From Glycine soja (lineage: Eukaryota > Streptophyta > Magnoliopsida > Fabales > Fabaceae), in assembly GCF_004193775.1 (NCBI RefSeq), contig NC_041006.1, positions 20,396,817 to 20,460,816 of the forward strand: a stretch of 64,000 nucleotides of DNA, read 5' to 3'. The position numbers and the translations under genes are program-made. Positions within the stretch are counted from its first letter, which is position 1; every line of letters begins with the position of its first letter. Positions 43,918 through 53,698 of the stretch are shown here, piece by piece. The notes below the pieces were generated by a model. The model had not been told where the DNA came from. It made no database searches and saw only the letters and a program-made list of their open reading frames with translations.

Positions 43918-44832
43918 GTGGTTAAAGAGAAGTGTAAGAAGGTAAGTGTCTCCTCCAAGAGGTTAGCTAAGAAGGAAACTCATTTTACAATAAAGACAAA
44001 CATTAAAGAAACTTTCCCTCTTAGACAACCTCCACATTTTCTCTTTTGTAAAAAGACACTTGCTAGCATTGCCAAACCTCTTGGGCTTGAGTTTATTCCT
44101 CAAGTAAAGAAGTTGTTGGATGAGGGTTTGGTTCGCAAGAGCTTAAATCCTTGTGCTTTGTTGGTGTCCAAAATAGGTATTATTAGGCACCAAGTCCCTA
44201 AAATAGGTGGTATGATTAATGTTTTGAGTGGTGCAACCCTCTTTTGTAAAATCACTCGTGCACCTAACATCTTCATGGTGTGTGTACATAGGGACCCATT
44301 AGGTAGGTTTGTTCTTATTTTTAGTTTCAATACAAACTTAGGTACTCATATGGGACACCTTAGGTTTGTCATACTTTTTGGTAGGAATAATCAACATGAA
44401 AATACAGAAAAAAGTATGTTTTATTGCATTACTTTTCTTAATATTTTAAATAGTGATCAAGGGGTTCCCATGAACCCTAAGAGAATAAAGGTCATTCCTG
44501 AGTGGCCCACTCCACCAAGTGTAAGAAAAATTTAGGACTTCCATAACTTAACAAACTTTTACAAAAGGTTTGTCCCATATTTTTCTATACTTGTAGCACC
44601 ACTCATTGAGTTGGTGAGAAACCATGTTCCTTCATGGGAAGATGCCCAGAAAATGGGTTTTCAGACCTTACCTTACTTCAATATACCAAACACCACTAAT
44701 ATATATGCTTTTATTCTTTTTACAAGTGTTAAGGAAAAAAGCCCAGAGTTTCAAGAACCTCGGGATTTGAGGTCAAATCCTTTTCAAGGGGGAGGGAATG
44801 ATGCAATCCTACCCTGCAAAGGCATTGGATAG
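43918..44832 (+). pseudogene. pol: CRM-like Pol remnant ending inside the 3' LTR
   Basis: Same frame as Gag. KKLLDEGLVRKSLNPCALLV is the beginning of RT, and the RT core is scrambled and lacks the xxDD box. PEWPTPPSVRKI, stop (44533), FHNLTNFYKRFVPYFSILVA marks the RT-RNase H junction. The reading then leaps to the C-terminal PEFQEPRDLRSNPFQGGGND, the end of chromoviral integrase regions. The stop TAG at 44830-44832 lies 34 bp inside the 3' LTR, and the purine tract CAAGGGGGAGGGAA (44785-44798) is part of the coding sequence. Protease, the catalytic RT region, most of RNase H and the integrase core are absent. Confidence 0.75.
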
Positions 44833-45772
44833 AAGACTCCAAGAAGATTGGGCCAGAGATGCAAGAGAAGGCCCTAGGGTTCTCATGAGCTTTAGGGTAG
44901 ATTTCGGGCCCATGGGCTAAGTATGAGCCCGCTTATCTTTGTACATATTAGATTAAGGTTTCATTATTTTTGGGCCTTGTATTTATGGCTCCATAATATA
45001 GGTAAGGTACCCTAGAAATGTAGAATTTTTTAGCCCTTGTATTTTAGGGCACCTAGACTAGTTTTTTGTATTAGGGGTAGTTTTGTAATTTCACATGCAT
45101 TAAGTGAATATTTGATGTGTGTGGTTGGAAATAAATTTAATTGAATTGGGAGAAGCCCAATCCAATTAAATTTTAGAGGGGGAGGTGAGCATTTACTTGC
45201 TACACCCCATTGCCACATCATATAGTCACACTTTTTGCATGTCCTTCATGCTTTACATGCCTCATGACACCTAAGCACACTTAGTGGACAATCTTGGACT
45301 TGTTCTTGGATTAGTGGGCTGAACCATAGCTAAAATTCACTAATCATAATTAGTGAAATTTTGGCTCCAAAATTTGGCTCCACAAATTCAATTTCAAATT
45401 CAAGTGAAATTTGAATAGAATTTCAAATTTCTCTCCAATTTTGTGTGACACTTAGGTTATAAATAGAGGCCATGTGCGTGCATTTTTTAAACTTTGATCA
45501 TTTGAATATTAAACTTCAGATTTCAGAGCTCTTTTAGAGCACAAAATTTCGTGCTCTTCTCTCCCCCTCCCTTCATTCATCTCCTTCTTCCTCCAAGCTC
45601 TTATCTATGGCCTCCTATGGTGGTGAGCTTCTTCTAGACTCATCTTCTCCTTGAAGTGGTGTCTCCTCTCTCTCTTCCTTCTCCATTCCGCTGCCATTCA
45701 TCTTCCAAGAAGCAAAGGAATCCACTGATGAAGAAGATCCTAGGCCTACAAGCTCCAATGGAGCTTACATCA
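44799..45772 (+). repeat. 3' LTR of the CRM-like element
   Basis: 974 bp, preceded by the purine tract GGGGGAGGGAA and followed by GCTGT. It has the same length as the 5' LTR, with few differences. Confidence 0.93.
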
Positions 45773-45994
45773 GCTGTCGTCCCTTGTGACGGACGCGTGG
45801 GGTGCTAATACCTTCCCCGTGCATTAAAACAACTCTCGAACCTTTCACACTTAAAGTTCATAGACCACACCTTTCCAGTTTTTCCGACGTTTTCCTCGAA
45901 TAAACATTGGTGGCGACTCCGTGCATTTCCTCCCATGGAAGATGCACCCGTGAGCCCCGTGTCGCCCTCTCGCCGAAGGGTAGGTTACGACAGT

Positions 45995-46013
45995 TGGCGA
46001 CTCCACTGGGGAC
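45995..46013 (+). other. Primer-binding site of Ogre 1 (tRNA-Arg type)
   Basis: TGGCGACTCCACTGGGGAC is identical to that of element 2 (51180-51198) and matches the tRNA-Arg primer site known for Ogre elements. Confidence 0.88.
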
Positions 46014-48734
46014 TGTTTTTAGAGAGTTAGGCCTTTTAATCTCATACAATATCATGGCTTCCTCTTTTGTCGGTTTCCTTTTATTTCTCTTACGTTCTTG
46101 TATATAACTCTTTGATGCTTTTAGTGTATTTTTGGAAATGTATGCATGAGATAGATATTTATTCATTTGATGCAACACCAACACTATTTGTACACACGGT
46201 GAGTTGAAAAGAGGCGCTATACCTGGATCCATGGGAACATAAGGAGTGGAGGTGAATGAGTATAGGATCACATCACTGGGTCTCCGACTTGCTTGATAAT
46301 AGTGAACCCTCATCTAGAGTTTTTCTCTTTGATAACATATTGTTGCTGGTAGTCCCTACTGCCGCAATATGTTTTTTTCGAAGGGGATGATACCTCTAGA
46401 AACCATTAAGAGAGATATGACCACCTTGGGAATTATCACTAAAATCCTTTTAGTTCCTCCCATTTAGGTCCCTAAAATAGGGGCACGAAGCGAACACGTT
46501 GCGTGCCTTTTAAACACTGCCATGCATATAACCTAAATGTCATGTACGCCTTTGCTGTATGATTATTTGAGGATATTGCCATGTTGTGTACATCCCCTTG
46601 TTGCGCTTTTGCGCATCTGCATCATGTCATCATGATGAGGACATGACCAAGAGCAAGGGCAAGGATCCACTTGAAGGACTTGGAGGACCTATGACAAGGG
46701 CTAGAGCAAGGAAAGCCAAGGAAGCTCTTCAACAAGTGTTGTCCATACTATTTGAATACAAGCCCAAGTTTCAAGGAGAAAAGTCCAAGGTTGTGAGTTG
46801 TATCATGGCCCAAATGGAGGAGGACTAAATGACACCACTTTGTCTCAATTTTAGAGTGTTTAGTTTGTCTAAATAATGGCCCAATCCTTGTAAAGTTGGC
46901 TGACCAAAAATATGTTTTGGGTTAATCAACTAAAAGGGCTTTAGTTAGGTTTAGTTCAAGTTGTAATAAGGGCCCAATTGGCAACCTAGGCATCAGCCTT
47001 TTGGGAGACCAAATGGTGGCTGACTTGTTGGCTGTTGGGGGTGACTTTTGGTTGCCACAATTTCAGTTACACTCAACCATTAAGTTTTTTTTAATTCCCT
47101 AGGTTAATGGCATTAAGTTATTTTAATTCTAGGTTAGTGGGTCATTACTAAAATCTGCTGTAAAGCTTCTATATAAGCTGAACCATTTTATCAATAAACA
47201 CAAGTTGAGTTTTATTCAGAAAATTAGAGTTTATCTCTTTTATCTTAGTGAGAGTGATTCTCCTAAATTCTTGAGTGATTCAAGAACACCCTGGCTGTAT
47301 CAAAGGACTTTCACAACCTTTGTGTGTTGTCCTCGCTGGAAAGAGTGATTCTTTCCTTCCTTTCATCTTCACCCTTGTTCTTTCAAATCACAATTCCAGA
47401 AAATTCACCCCTGCCCAGAATTATCTCGTGGCCATAACTCCCATTTTACGCACTCAAATTAAGTGATTCTTGAGCCTAAATTGAATTTCAAAACGATACC
47501 TTTCACCTCGTTTTGGAATCACCTCATTTGGAGCCCTGTAGCTTCAGTTATTGCCATTTCTATATTTCTGTCCAGCCACCACTTAACCTACGTTTTACCA
47601 TCCCATTCATCCATTTTATGCCAAGAACCACCTTATTAAGACCCACGAAATTAACCACCTTATTCTCCATCCTTTCCTTAATCAATTTCCGCATTTTCCA
47701 TCAAGGTTTAATCCTAGACGATCCTAAGTCAGCCCTTGTGCCATGAGGATTCATATCACATCACGCATGCATTGTATGTTGGTCTCTTCTTTTGTCACGG
47801 GAGGCCGAAAGGTCCATATCACCTTTTTAACTGCACACATGGGGCACTACGGCCCCGAATATGCAAGTAAGAAGAGATGATTTTCCGGGCTCTCGTGTCC
47901 GTAAATGCATTCATATCATGCATTGCATAAGCATCTCTTCATGGCATCGTAATGGACGTATCGTTCCTACATTTGTCACTTATCATTTCATGCATTGCAT
48001 TTTGCATTAGTCATTTCATCACCATGCATCTGCATTTAACATGTTTTTTGCATACTTTTTATTTTCATGTTTACTCATGCATGATCCTTGCATTTTCCTC
48101 TGCAAAACAAAAACAAAAAAAGGGAGCATGAAAATTCACACTATATTCTTAGTTGCATGTGTTAGGTACCATGAGCCAACCATGTTGGGATCATAAACCC
48201 ATTTCTAAAAAAAAAAAAACAAAACAAAATGATTGAGCATGGTACCTAATGTGTGGTTAACTAGGAAATGATGTTTCTTCAGGCATCTCAATCTCATAAT
48301 TACATTTGTCGTGCATAGCCTAAGTATGCCCGAGTCATTCATCTCTATGAAATGTTGTCAAAGTATTGGCGATCAAAATTTCTTTTCCTTGGATTACCGG
48401 GTTGAACCAAGCTCATGCTTTTAGGAAAAGGTTCATCAAGTCAAGTTGAAGTATGGAAGTAACCATCTTGCAAAAATTGGAGCAAAAGATGGATCGGGTT
48501 ACATCACTACTTCGTCTACTGCCAAACACATTTAGGACTATTGATGTCCTTGTTACTTCCAGTTTCACCTTGACAAAGAAGCATGGACCATGTTGAAAAT
48601 CTAAATTGATTCAACCCCATGTCTTGTGTAAAAATTTGCAATACTTCAACTGTGCATCATTCGCATACATCCATGCTTTTCATTGGTTGCATTGCTCATT
48701 GCATTCTTTCCTTGAAAAAAAATGAACTTAATCA
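46014..48734 (+). other. Ogre 1 leader, interrupted by a solo LTR
   Basis: Apart from the solo LTR (46633-47758) this is non-coding. It parallels the element 2 leader (GTCCCTAAAATAGGGGCACG at 46470 and 51262). The ORF1 region seen in element 2 at 51659-53470 is reduced to unreadable remnants near 48400-48560. Confidence 0.65.
46633..47758 (+). mobile_element. CRM-like solo LTR encoding a Pol C-terminus
   Basis: 1126 bp, TGATGAGGAC...TTCATATCA, flanked by exact CATCA duplications (46628-46632 and 47759-47763). Its first 196 bp are an open frame (DEDMTKSKGKDPLEGLGGPM, then TRARARKAKEALQQVLSILF, ending TAA at 46826). This is the C-terminal tail of a chromoviral Pol that extends into the LTR, as in the CRM clade. 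There is no internal domain, so it is a product of LTR-LTR recombination. CTTCTATATAAGC near 47166 is a probable TATA region. Confidence 0.88.
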
Positions 48735-49392
48735 TTGTTATCAAAAAGAAAAGAACACGCTTTACGGTGCCCTTACCGAACCCGTGCTAGAGCTAGAGTA
48801 ATGGGTGAAGTAGAAGAGGTGCAAGAGCAGATGAAGGCCGACACAGAGGCCTTGAAAGAGCAAATGGCCACAATGATTGAGGCCATGATGAGCATAAAGG
48901 AGATAATAGAGGTCAATGCGGCTACATTAGCCGCTACCAGCACCATTGCTGAGGTGGACCTGCCCCTCATATGGCCTCAACCAAATAAATCATCCAACCC
49001 CAGATATGGTAGGTCTGGAAGGCAAAGAGTTGGGAGGTACGGGCGACCCTCATTTAGTGCGAAAAACAAGCATGCCTTCCCACCATATGTTTTGCCTCCT
49101 AACTATACGCCACCCAATGTGGCGTACACTCCCAATATGAATGTCAATAACTCCACTCGTACACTCATTCAGAGCCAACAACCTCAATCTGATCATGCAC
49201 ATGTCTCTTGACCCATGGGGGAGACACATGAAATGCCCCACCACAATCTAGCCGACTTCGAGCCTTGCCTCGGATATGCCACTGAAGGGCAAGCAGTTGG
49301 TGATATACCCCTACAAAACACTTTGGACGGCCCTCAATTTTGCCCCCAACCACAACCCTTGCATTCCACAGCAGGTAAAATCCCTCCTATTA
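48735..49392 (+). pseudogene. gag: Ogre 1 Gag, N-terminal part
   Basis: From MGEVEEVQEQMKADTEALKE (ATG 48801) the frame matches the Gag start of element 2 (53702 onward, DQEETQEQMKADMLALKEKM), a coiled-coil-like N-terminus. A Pro/Asn-rich linker (LPPNYTPPNVAYTPN) follows. A TGA at 49209 and a continuation MGETHEMPHHNLADFEPCLG precede the cut at 49393, where element 2 begins. Capsid, protease and Pol are not present on this side. Confidence 0.75.
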
Positions 49393-49397
49393 TGGCA

Positions 49398-51177
49398 TGT
49401 CATACCCTAATTTCGTCTAGGGACCATCCGTTTGTTGGGATGCGACCCTCGTTTGACCACTTCGAGGTACTTGGCACCCATCGTTAGGCAATCCGTGAAG
49501 TTCCGTAACATGCCGGAAGTCAAAAGGAAGCATTGTTGCACAATCCGTGAAGTTTCGTAACATGCCAGAAGTCAAAAGGAAGCATTGTTGCACAATTCGT
49601 GAAGTTCCATAACATTCCGGAAGCCAAAAAAAGAGATGATTACATAATCTGTAACGTTCCGTAACATTACGGAAAGAAAACAAGTATCGTTACGAAATTC
49701 ATAAAGTTCCGTAACGTTACGGAAAAAGAATCAGCAAAAAAAGGCAAGGGGTGTATTTAGTAAACAGGGGGGTACAAATAGAGATCAGGCCCACTTGGGC
49801 CTTCCAGGAAGTTCCACCAGAAGGCGGTGCCTTCTGGAGGAAGCAACCTAGCTCGCCTGGGCGAGCTGGGTGGCAAGCTCCTCCCTCTTAGGGGGAGGAG
49901 GGCAGAACAAAAATGTTTAACTCTCTTGGTATCTGAGAATCACTTAAAATTAGTGAGAAAAATTGTTTCCGTGAAGAAAATCCAAGCCTAGGTACTTCCG
50001 TAACGCTTCCGAGACGTTTCTGTGGGTGATTTCGCGAAGATTTTCCGCCGTTCTTCGTCGTTCTTCGGTCTTCAACCGGTAAGTTCCCGATATCGAACTT
50101 TTCAATTCATTATATGTACCCTTAGTGGTCCCCACTTGTTTCGCGTGCTTTTATTTTCATTTCATTTACTTTCCGTACCCCCTTTTGACTTGTTTTAGTC
50201 ATTTATTTAAGTCATTTTCTCGCCTAATCAAAAAATAAAATAAATTTCCACCGATCATTTGAATTGTCATGTCTTTTAATTTCTGTTAAAATGAAATCCG
50301 ACCGTTCGGTCATGTCGTAACCACATTTAAAACCAAAAAAGAGGCAAAATAATAATATAATAATCAAAAAATATCTTTTAGTAAAATAATAAAAAAAATC
50401 AATCGGACGTTCTTCTTTGGGATTTTCCTTTCTTAATCGAACTGACTAATAACTAATGTGAAACTAAGGCTAAAATTAATTCATAAATCAAACTTTTGTC
50501 ATCACCTAAAACGCCATTTTTAAGGTCCAACGCCTTGAAATGGTCTTTTCCACTTTTATCTGTTAAATGTGGATTTCTAAAAAGCCTAAAATCAACACGT
50601 AACTTTTTTACCTCTTTCAAAAAATAAAAAGAGATCATTAATGGTCCAATGCTTTAATGTTTTCTCTCCTTTCAAAAGAATCGAAAGATGGTTTAATGGT
50701 CCGACGCCTTAAATGACCTTTCATTCAATAAAAATATATCTTACAAAAAAAGGATAAAAAAAATTTAACCAACGTTTAGTTCTCAAAGAATTACGTAGGT
50801 CTGATTTCCTTATCACAATTGAGGAATACGTAGGAGCAAGGAAAACACCCTTGTCGACCACAAAAAGATAAAAAATATAAAAGGCATAAAAAGACATAAG
50901 AACGTAAAAAAGGGAAGATAACACAAATTGAAGTCATGTTTACACATTTGATTAAAGGCTGTCGTCCCTTGTGACGGACGTGTGGGGTGCTAATACCTTC
51001 CCCGTGCGTAAATACAACTCCCAAACCTTTCACTTAAAGTTCGTAGACCACGTCTTTTCCGGTTTTTCTGACGTTTTCGTCAAATAAACGTTGGTGGCGA
51101 CTCCGCGCGTATTCCTTTCTTGGAACACGCATCCGTGAGTCTCGCATCGCCCTCCCGCGGAAGGGTAGGTTGCGACA
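49398..51177 (+). repeat. 5' LTR of Ogre 2
   Basis: 1780 bp, starts TGTCATACCC and ends GGTTGCGACA. It contains A-rich tandem units, the GC palindrome at 49850 and a repeated AATGGTCCAAC/GCCTT segment. Confidence 0.92.
49488..49735 (+). repeat. Tandem repeats of about 65 bp in the Ogre 2 LTR
   Basis: About four units share AATCCGTGAAGTT(C/T)CGTAACAT(G/T)CC(G/A)GAAG and an A-rich spacer with GCATTGTTGCAC. They are homologous to the units in the Ogre 1 LTR but with different copy number. Confidence 0.85.
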
Positions 51178-51179
51178 GT

Positions 51180-51198
51180 TGGCGACTCCACTGGGGAC
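51180..51198 (+). other. Primer-binding site of Ogre 2 (tRNA-Arg type)
   Basis: TGGCGACTCCACTGGGGAC, starting 3 bases after the LTR end. Confidence 0.9.
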
Positions 51199-51658
51199 TA
51201 TTTTTAGAGAGTTAGGCCTTCTAAAAGCCCTTTTAGCTCTCTCCCCTGTAGGTCCCTAAAATAGGGGCACGGAGTAAACACGCTGTGTGCCACTTTTTCA
51301 CACTGCCATGCATGTAGTCCTAAGTGTCATGTACCCCTTTGCCTATATTTGTTTGTGAATATTGTCGTACTATGTATATCCCCGTGTTGTGCCTTTCGCA
51401 TATGCATCATGCACGGGTTTCGTCTTGATCCCCTCTCTTTGGCAAACCAACGGAGGGTCCGTGTCACCTTCTTAAATACATACGTCGGGCATCGTGCTAC
51501 CCCAAGACGTTGTATCTAAGAAGGAGACAATTTCCCGAGTTCCCATATTCATAAATTGCATCTGTGTCATATGCATTTCTTCATGCATTCATCCATTCCA
51601 CCCATGATAGATGTTGGAGTTTTGATTCGCACTCGGTTTTTGTTTCACTTTTGTAAAC

Positions 51659-53470
51659 ATGGGAACAAATCAAACTGGTAAAAGGTTTTACCAAGTCAAG
51701 ATTAAGGGCCTAGATATCACCAGCATTAAGGGGTTGGGACGGTTGATGGGACCTCTCCAAATGCAAGCCTTCCGCAAGGCATACGGAAAGATCTTAGATT
51801 TGACCATAGCAGAGATATCCACATAAGCCATTGTATCACTCACCCAATACTATGACCAGCCCTTGAGATGCTTCACGTTTGGAGACTTCCAATTAGTACC
51901 GACTGTTGAAGAATTTGAGGAGATTCTAGGATGTCCTCTTGGGGGAAGGAAACCGTATCTTTTCTCCAAGTTTCTTCCCTCCTTGAGCAAGATTGCAGTT
52001 GCGGTCAGGGATTCGGCGAGAGGATTGGATCACGTAAAGCAAACTCGAAACGGCATAGTGGGCCTACCACGGAAGTACTTAGAAGGCAAGGCAAGGGATA
52101 TGGCGAATTAAGAGGAGTGGGTCCTGTTTATGGATGGTTTGGTGGACCTAGCCGCAATTGATGCTTTCCTTGCATATCACCACAGCAAAGAGAGCCCAGT
52201 GGTACCTATCTTGGCGGACTTATTTGACACATTTGACCGAAGGTGCGAGAAGAGTAGTGCACGGATCATCTACTATTTACCCGCTCTTTGTGTATGGTTT
52301 GGTTTCACACCTATTCCAACAAGACATAAGCCATCCATGTCCGCTCCGAAGCCATCGCTCGTGTGTCGAAAAGAAAAGAGTAGATTGGGACCAACACTTG
52401 GCTGGGATAGGAGGTAGAACAATCAACTGGTTTCCTCGGTGGAAGGAAGGAAAGGAGGGAGTTCTCTTCTCATGTGGGGACTACCCAAACATCCCGTTGA
52501 TAGGAACGAGGGGTTGCATTAACTACAATCCCGCACTTGCTATAAGACAGTTAGGGTACCCCATGAGGGGAGCACCGATGGAAGAAAGTCTCTTTCCTTT
52601 CCTTGTGAGAGATTTCGGCGCACAAAGTTTCAAGATTATACAAAGAGTCCATAAGGCGTGGGAAAGCCCGTTAAGGAAAGATAAAGAACTTAGGGGCATT
52701 CATAATGGCATCATCGGTGGTTATCATGAATGGCTTAAAGTTCGTACACGAGGGTTAGATTGGCTCTCCAAGTTAAAGATTATCAACGAAGAGAACTTCA
52801 AAGCTCCGGAAGAGGATGAAGAAGTCCGAGCTCTAAAATCCGAACTAGGGAAAGTGAGACTTGCCAAAGAAAAATTCAAGTTGGTCGCTACAGACGTCCA
52901 GAAAGAGTGTGCCGAGTTACGAGAAGAAAATGCAGCTATCGCAAGAGCCCTTGAACAAGAAACCAAGAGGGCTCGCAAGGAAGAGCATGGCCGTGACAAA
53001 TTTTGTGGAGCTTTATGGGGCAGCAACAGTGAGCTCAAGCTTCGAAGGGAAGAGAGAGACCAACACATAGCATGGTCTTGAAAGAGGAGTTAGCTGTTTG
53101 CTCAAGGTCCAAAAGAAACTTGTCTCAGCGTTTATGCGAGACAGAGACCAACATGCTAGCCATCATCAGCAAGTACCAAGAAGAACTAAATCTAGCCACG
53201 GCCCACGAGCATAGAGTGGCGGATGAGTATGTCCAAGTATACACGGAAAAGGAGGCTAGAGGAAGGGTGATCGACTCGTTACATCAAGAGGCAACAATGT
53301 GGATGGACCGATTTGCTCTTACCTTGAGCGGGAGTCAAGAGCTTCCCCGATTACAAGCCAAGGCCAATGCAATGGCGGACACCTACTCCGCCCCCGAGGA
53401 GATCCACGGACTTCTCGGCTATTGTCAGCATATGATAGATTTAATGGCCCATATAATTAGAAACCGCTAG
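51659..53470 (+). pseudogene. Ogre 2 ORF1 (DUF7745-like plus coiled coil)
   Basis: Ogre elements carry an extra ORF before gag, of unknown function. Here the ATG at 51659 starts MGTNQTGKRFYQVKIKGLDI. The N-terminal domain includes CFTFGDFQLVPTVEEFEEIL (51872 onward) and YYLPALCVWFGFT, resembling DUF7745 from memory. Then RTINWFPRWKEGKEGV follows in another frame, and LYPNIPLIGT-type sequence lies near 52490. The C-terminal third is a long Glu/Lys/Arg-rich coiled coil (ALKSELGKVRLAKEKFKLVA, 52830 onward), ending LLGYCQHMIDLMAHIIRNR. There are stops near 51824 and 52109 and frame changes near 52365 and 53065. It was about 600 residues before decay. Confidence 0.75.
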
Positions 53471-53698
53471 GAAGTTTGTATTGTCACTCAGATCTTGACT
53501 AGTTATAACTTTCTGAATAAAATGAGTTTATCCCATGTTTTTATTCCAAAGATCAGTGCGAATCAAATTACTCCCGCATTTTATCTCTAGCAAGCATTCA
53601 TTTTTCTTTACCTACTCCTCACGTTTGGTTTATTAGGGGAAAACATCATAACTAAACGCGCCCCAAGGCATCCCTATCGCACCAGATCCAAATCTAGA

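Larger units (their letters stand above)
40244..45772 (+). mobile_element. CRM-like chromovirus (Ty3), non-autonomous, inside the Ogre 1 LTR
   Basis: A 5.5-kb element has two 974-bp LTRs (40244-41217 and 44799-45772), starting TGATGCAATCC and ending GCTTACATCA. Flanks ACTGT (40239-40243) and GCTGT (45773-45777) are the duplication with one change. The primer site TGGTATCAAGAGC is of the tRNA-Met type used by chromoviruses. The coding part is one frame with stops and a degenerate, shortened Pol. The Pol frame runs 34 bp into the 3' LTR, an arrangement known for CRM-clade centromeric elements. Assignment to CRM is inference. Confidence 0.82.
38807..45992 (+). repeat. 5' LTR of Ogre 1, interrupted
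   Basis: The two LTR parts are 38807-40243 and 45778-45992, about 1.65 kb in all. They line up with the element 2 LTR (1780 bp) from TGTCATACCC to GCGACA/ACGACA. The junction sequence GACTGT|...|GCTGTCGTCCC shows where the inner element entered, compared with the uninterrupted AAGGCTGTCGTCCC in element 2 (50956-50969). Confidence 0.88.
38807..49397 (+). mobile_element. Ogre/Tat Ty3 retrotransposon 1, 5' portion with nested insertions
   Basis: The element starts TGTCATACCCTAATTTCG, the same as element 2 at 49398. Its 5' LTR is split by a 5.5-kb chromovirus-like insertion and ends TTACGACA at 45992. This is followed by the tRNA-Arg-type primer site TGGCGACTCCACTGGGGAC. The leader carries a solo LTR (46633-47758). 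Only the N-terminal part of Gag (48735-49392) is present before element 2 interrupts it. ORF1, present in element 2, is missing here. The rest lies to the right of element 2 or is lost. Confidence 0.85.
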
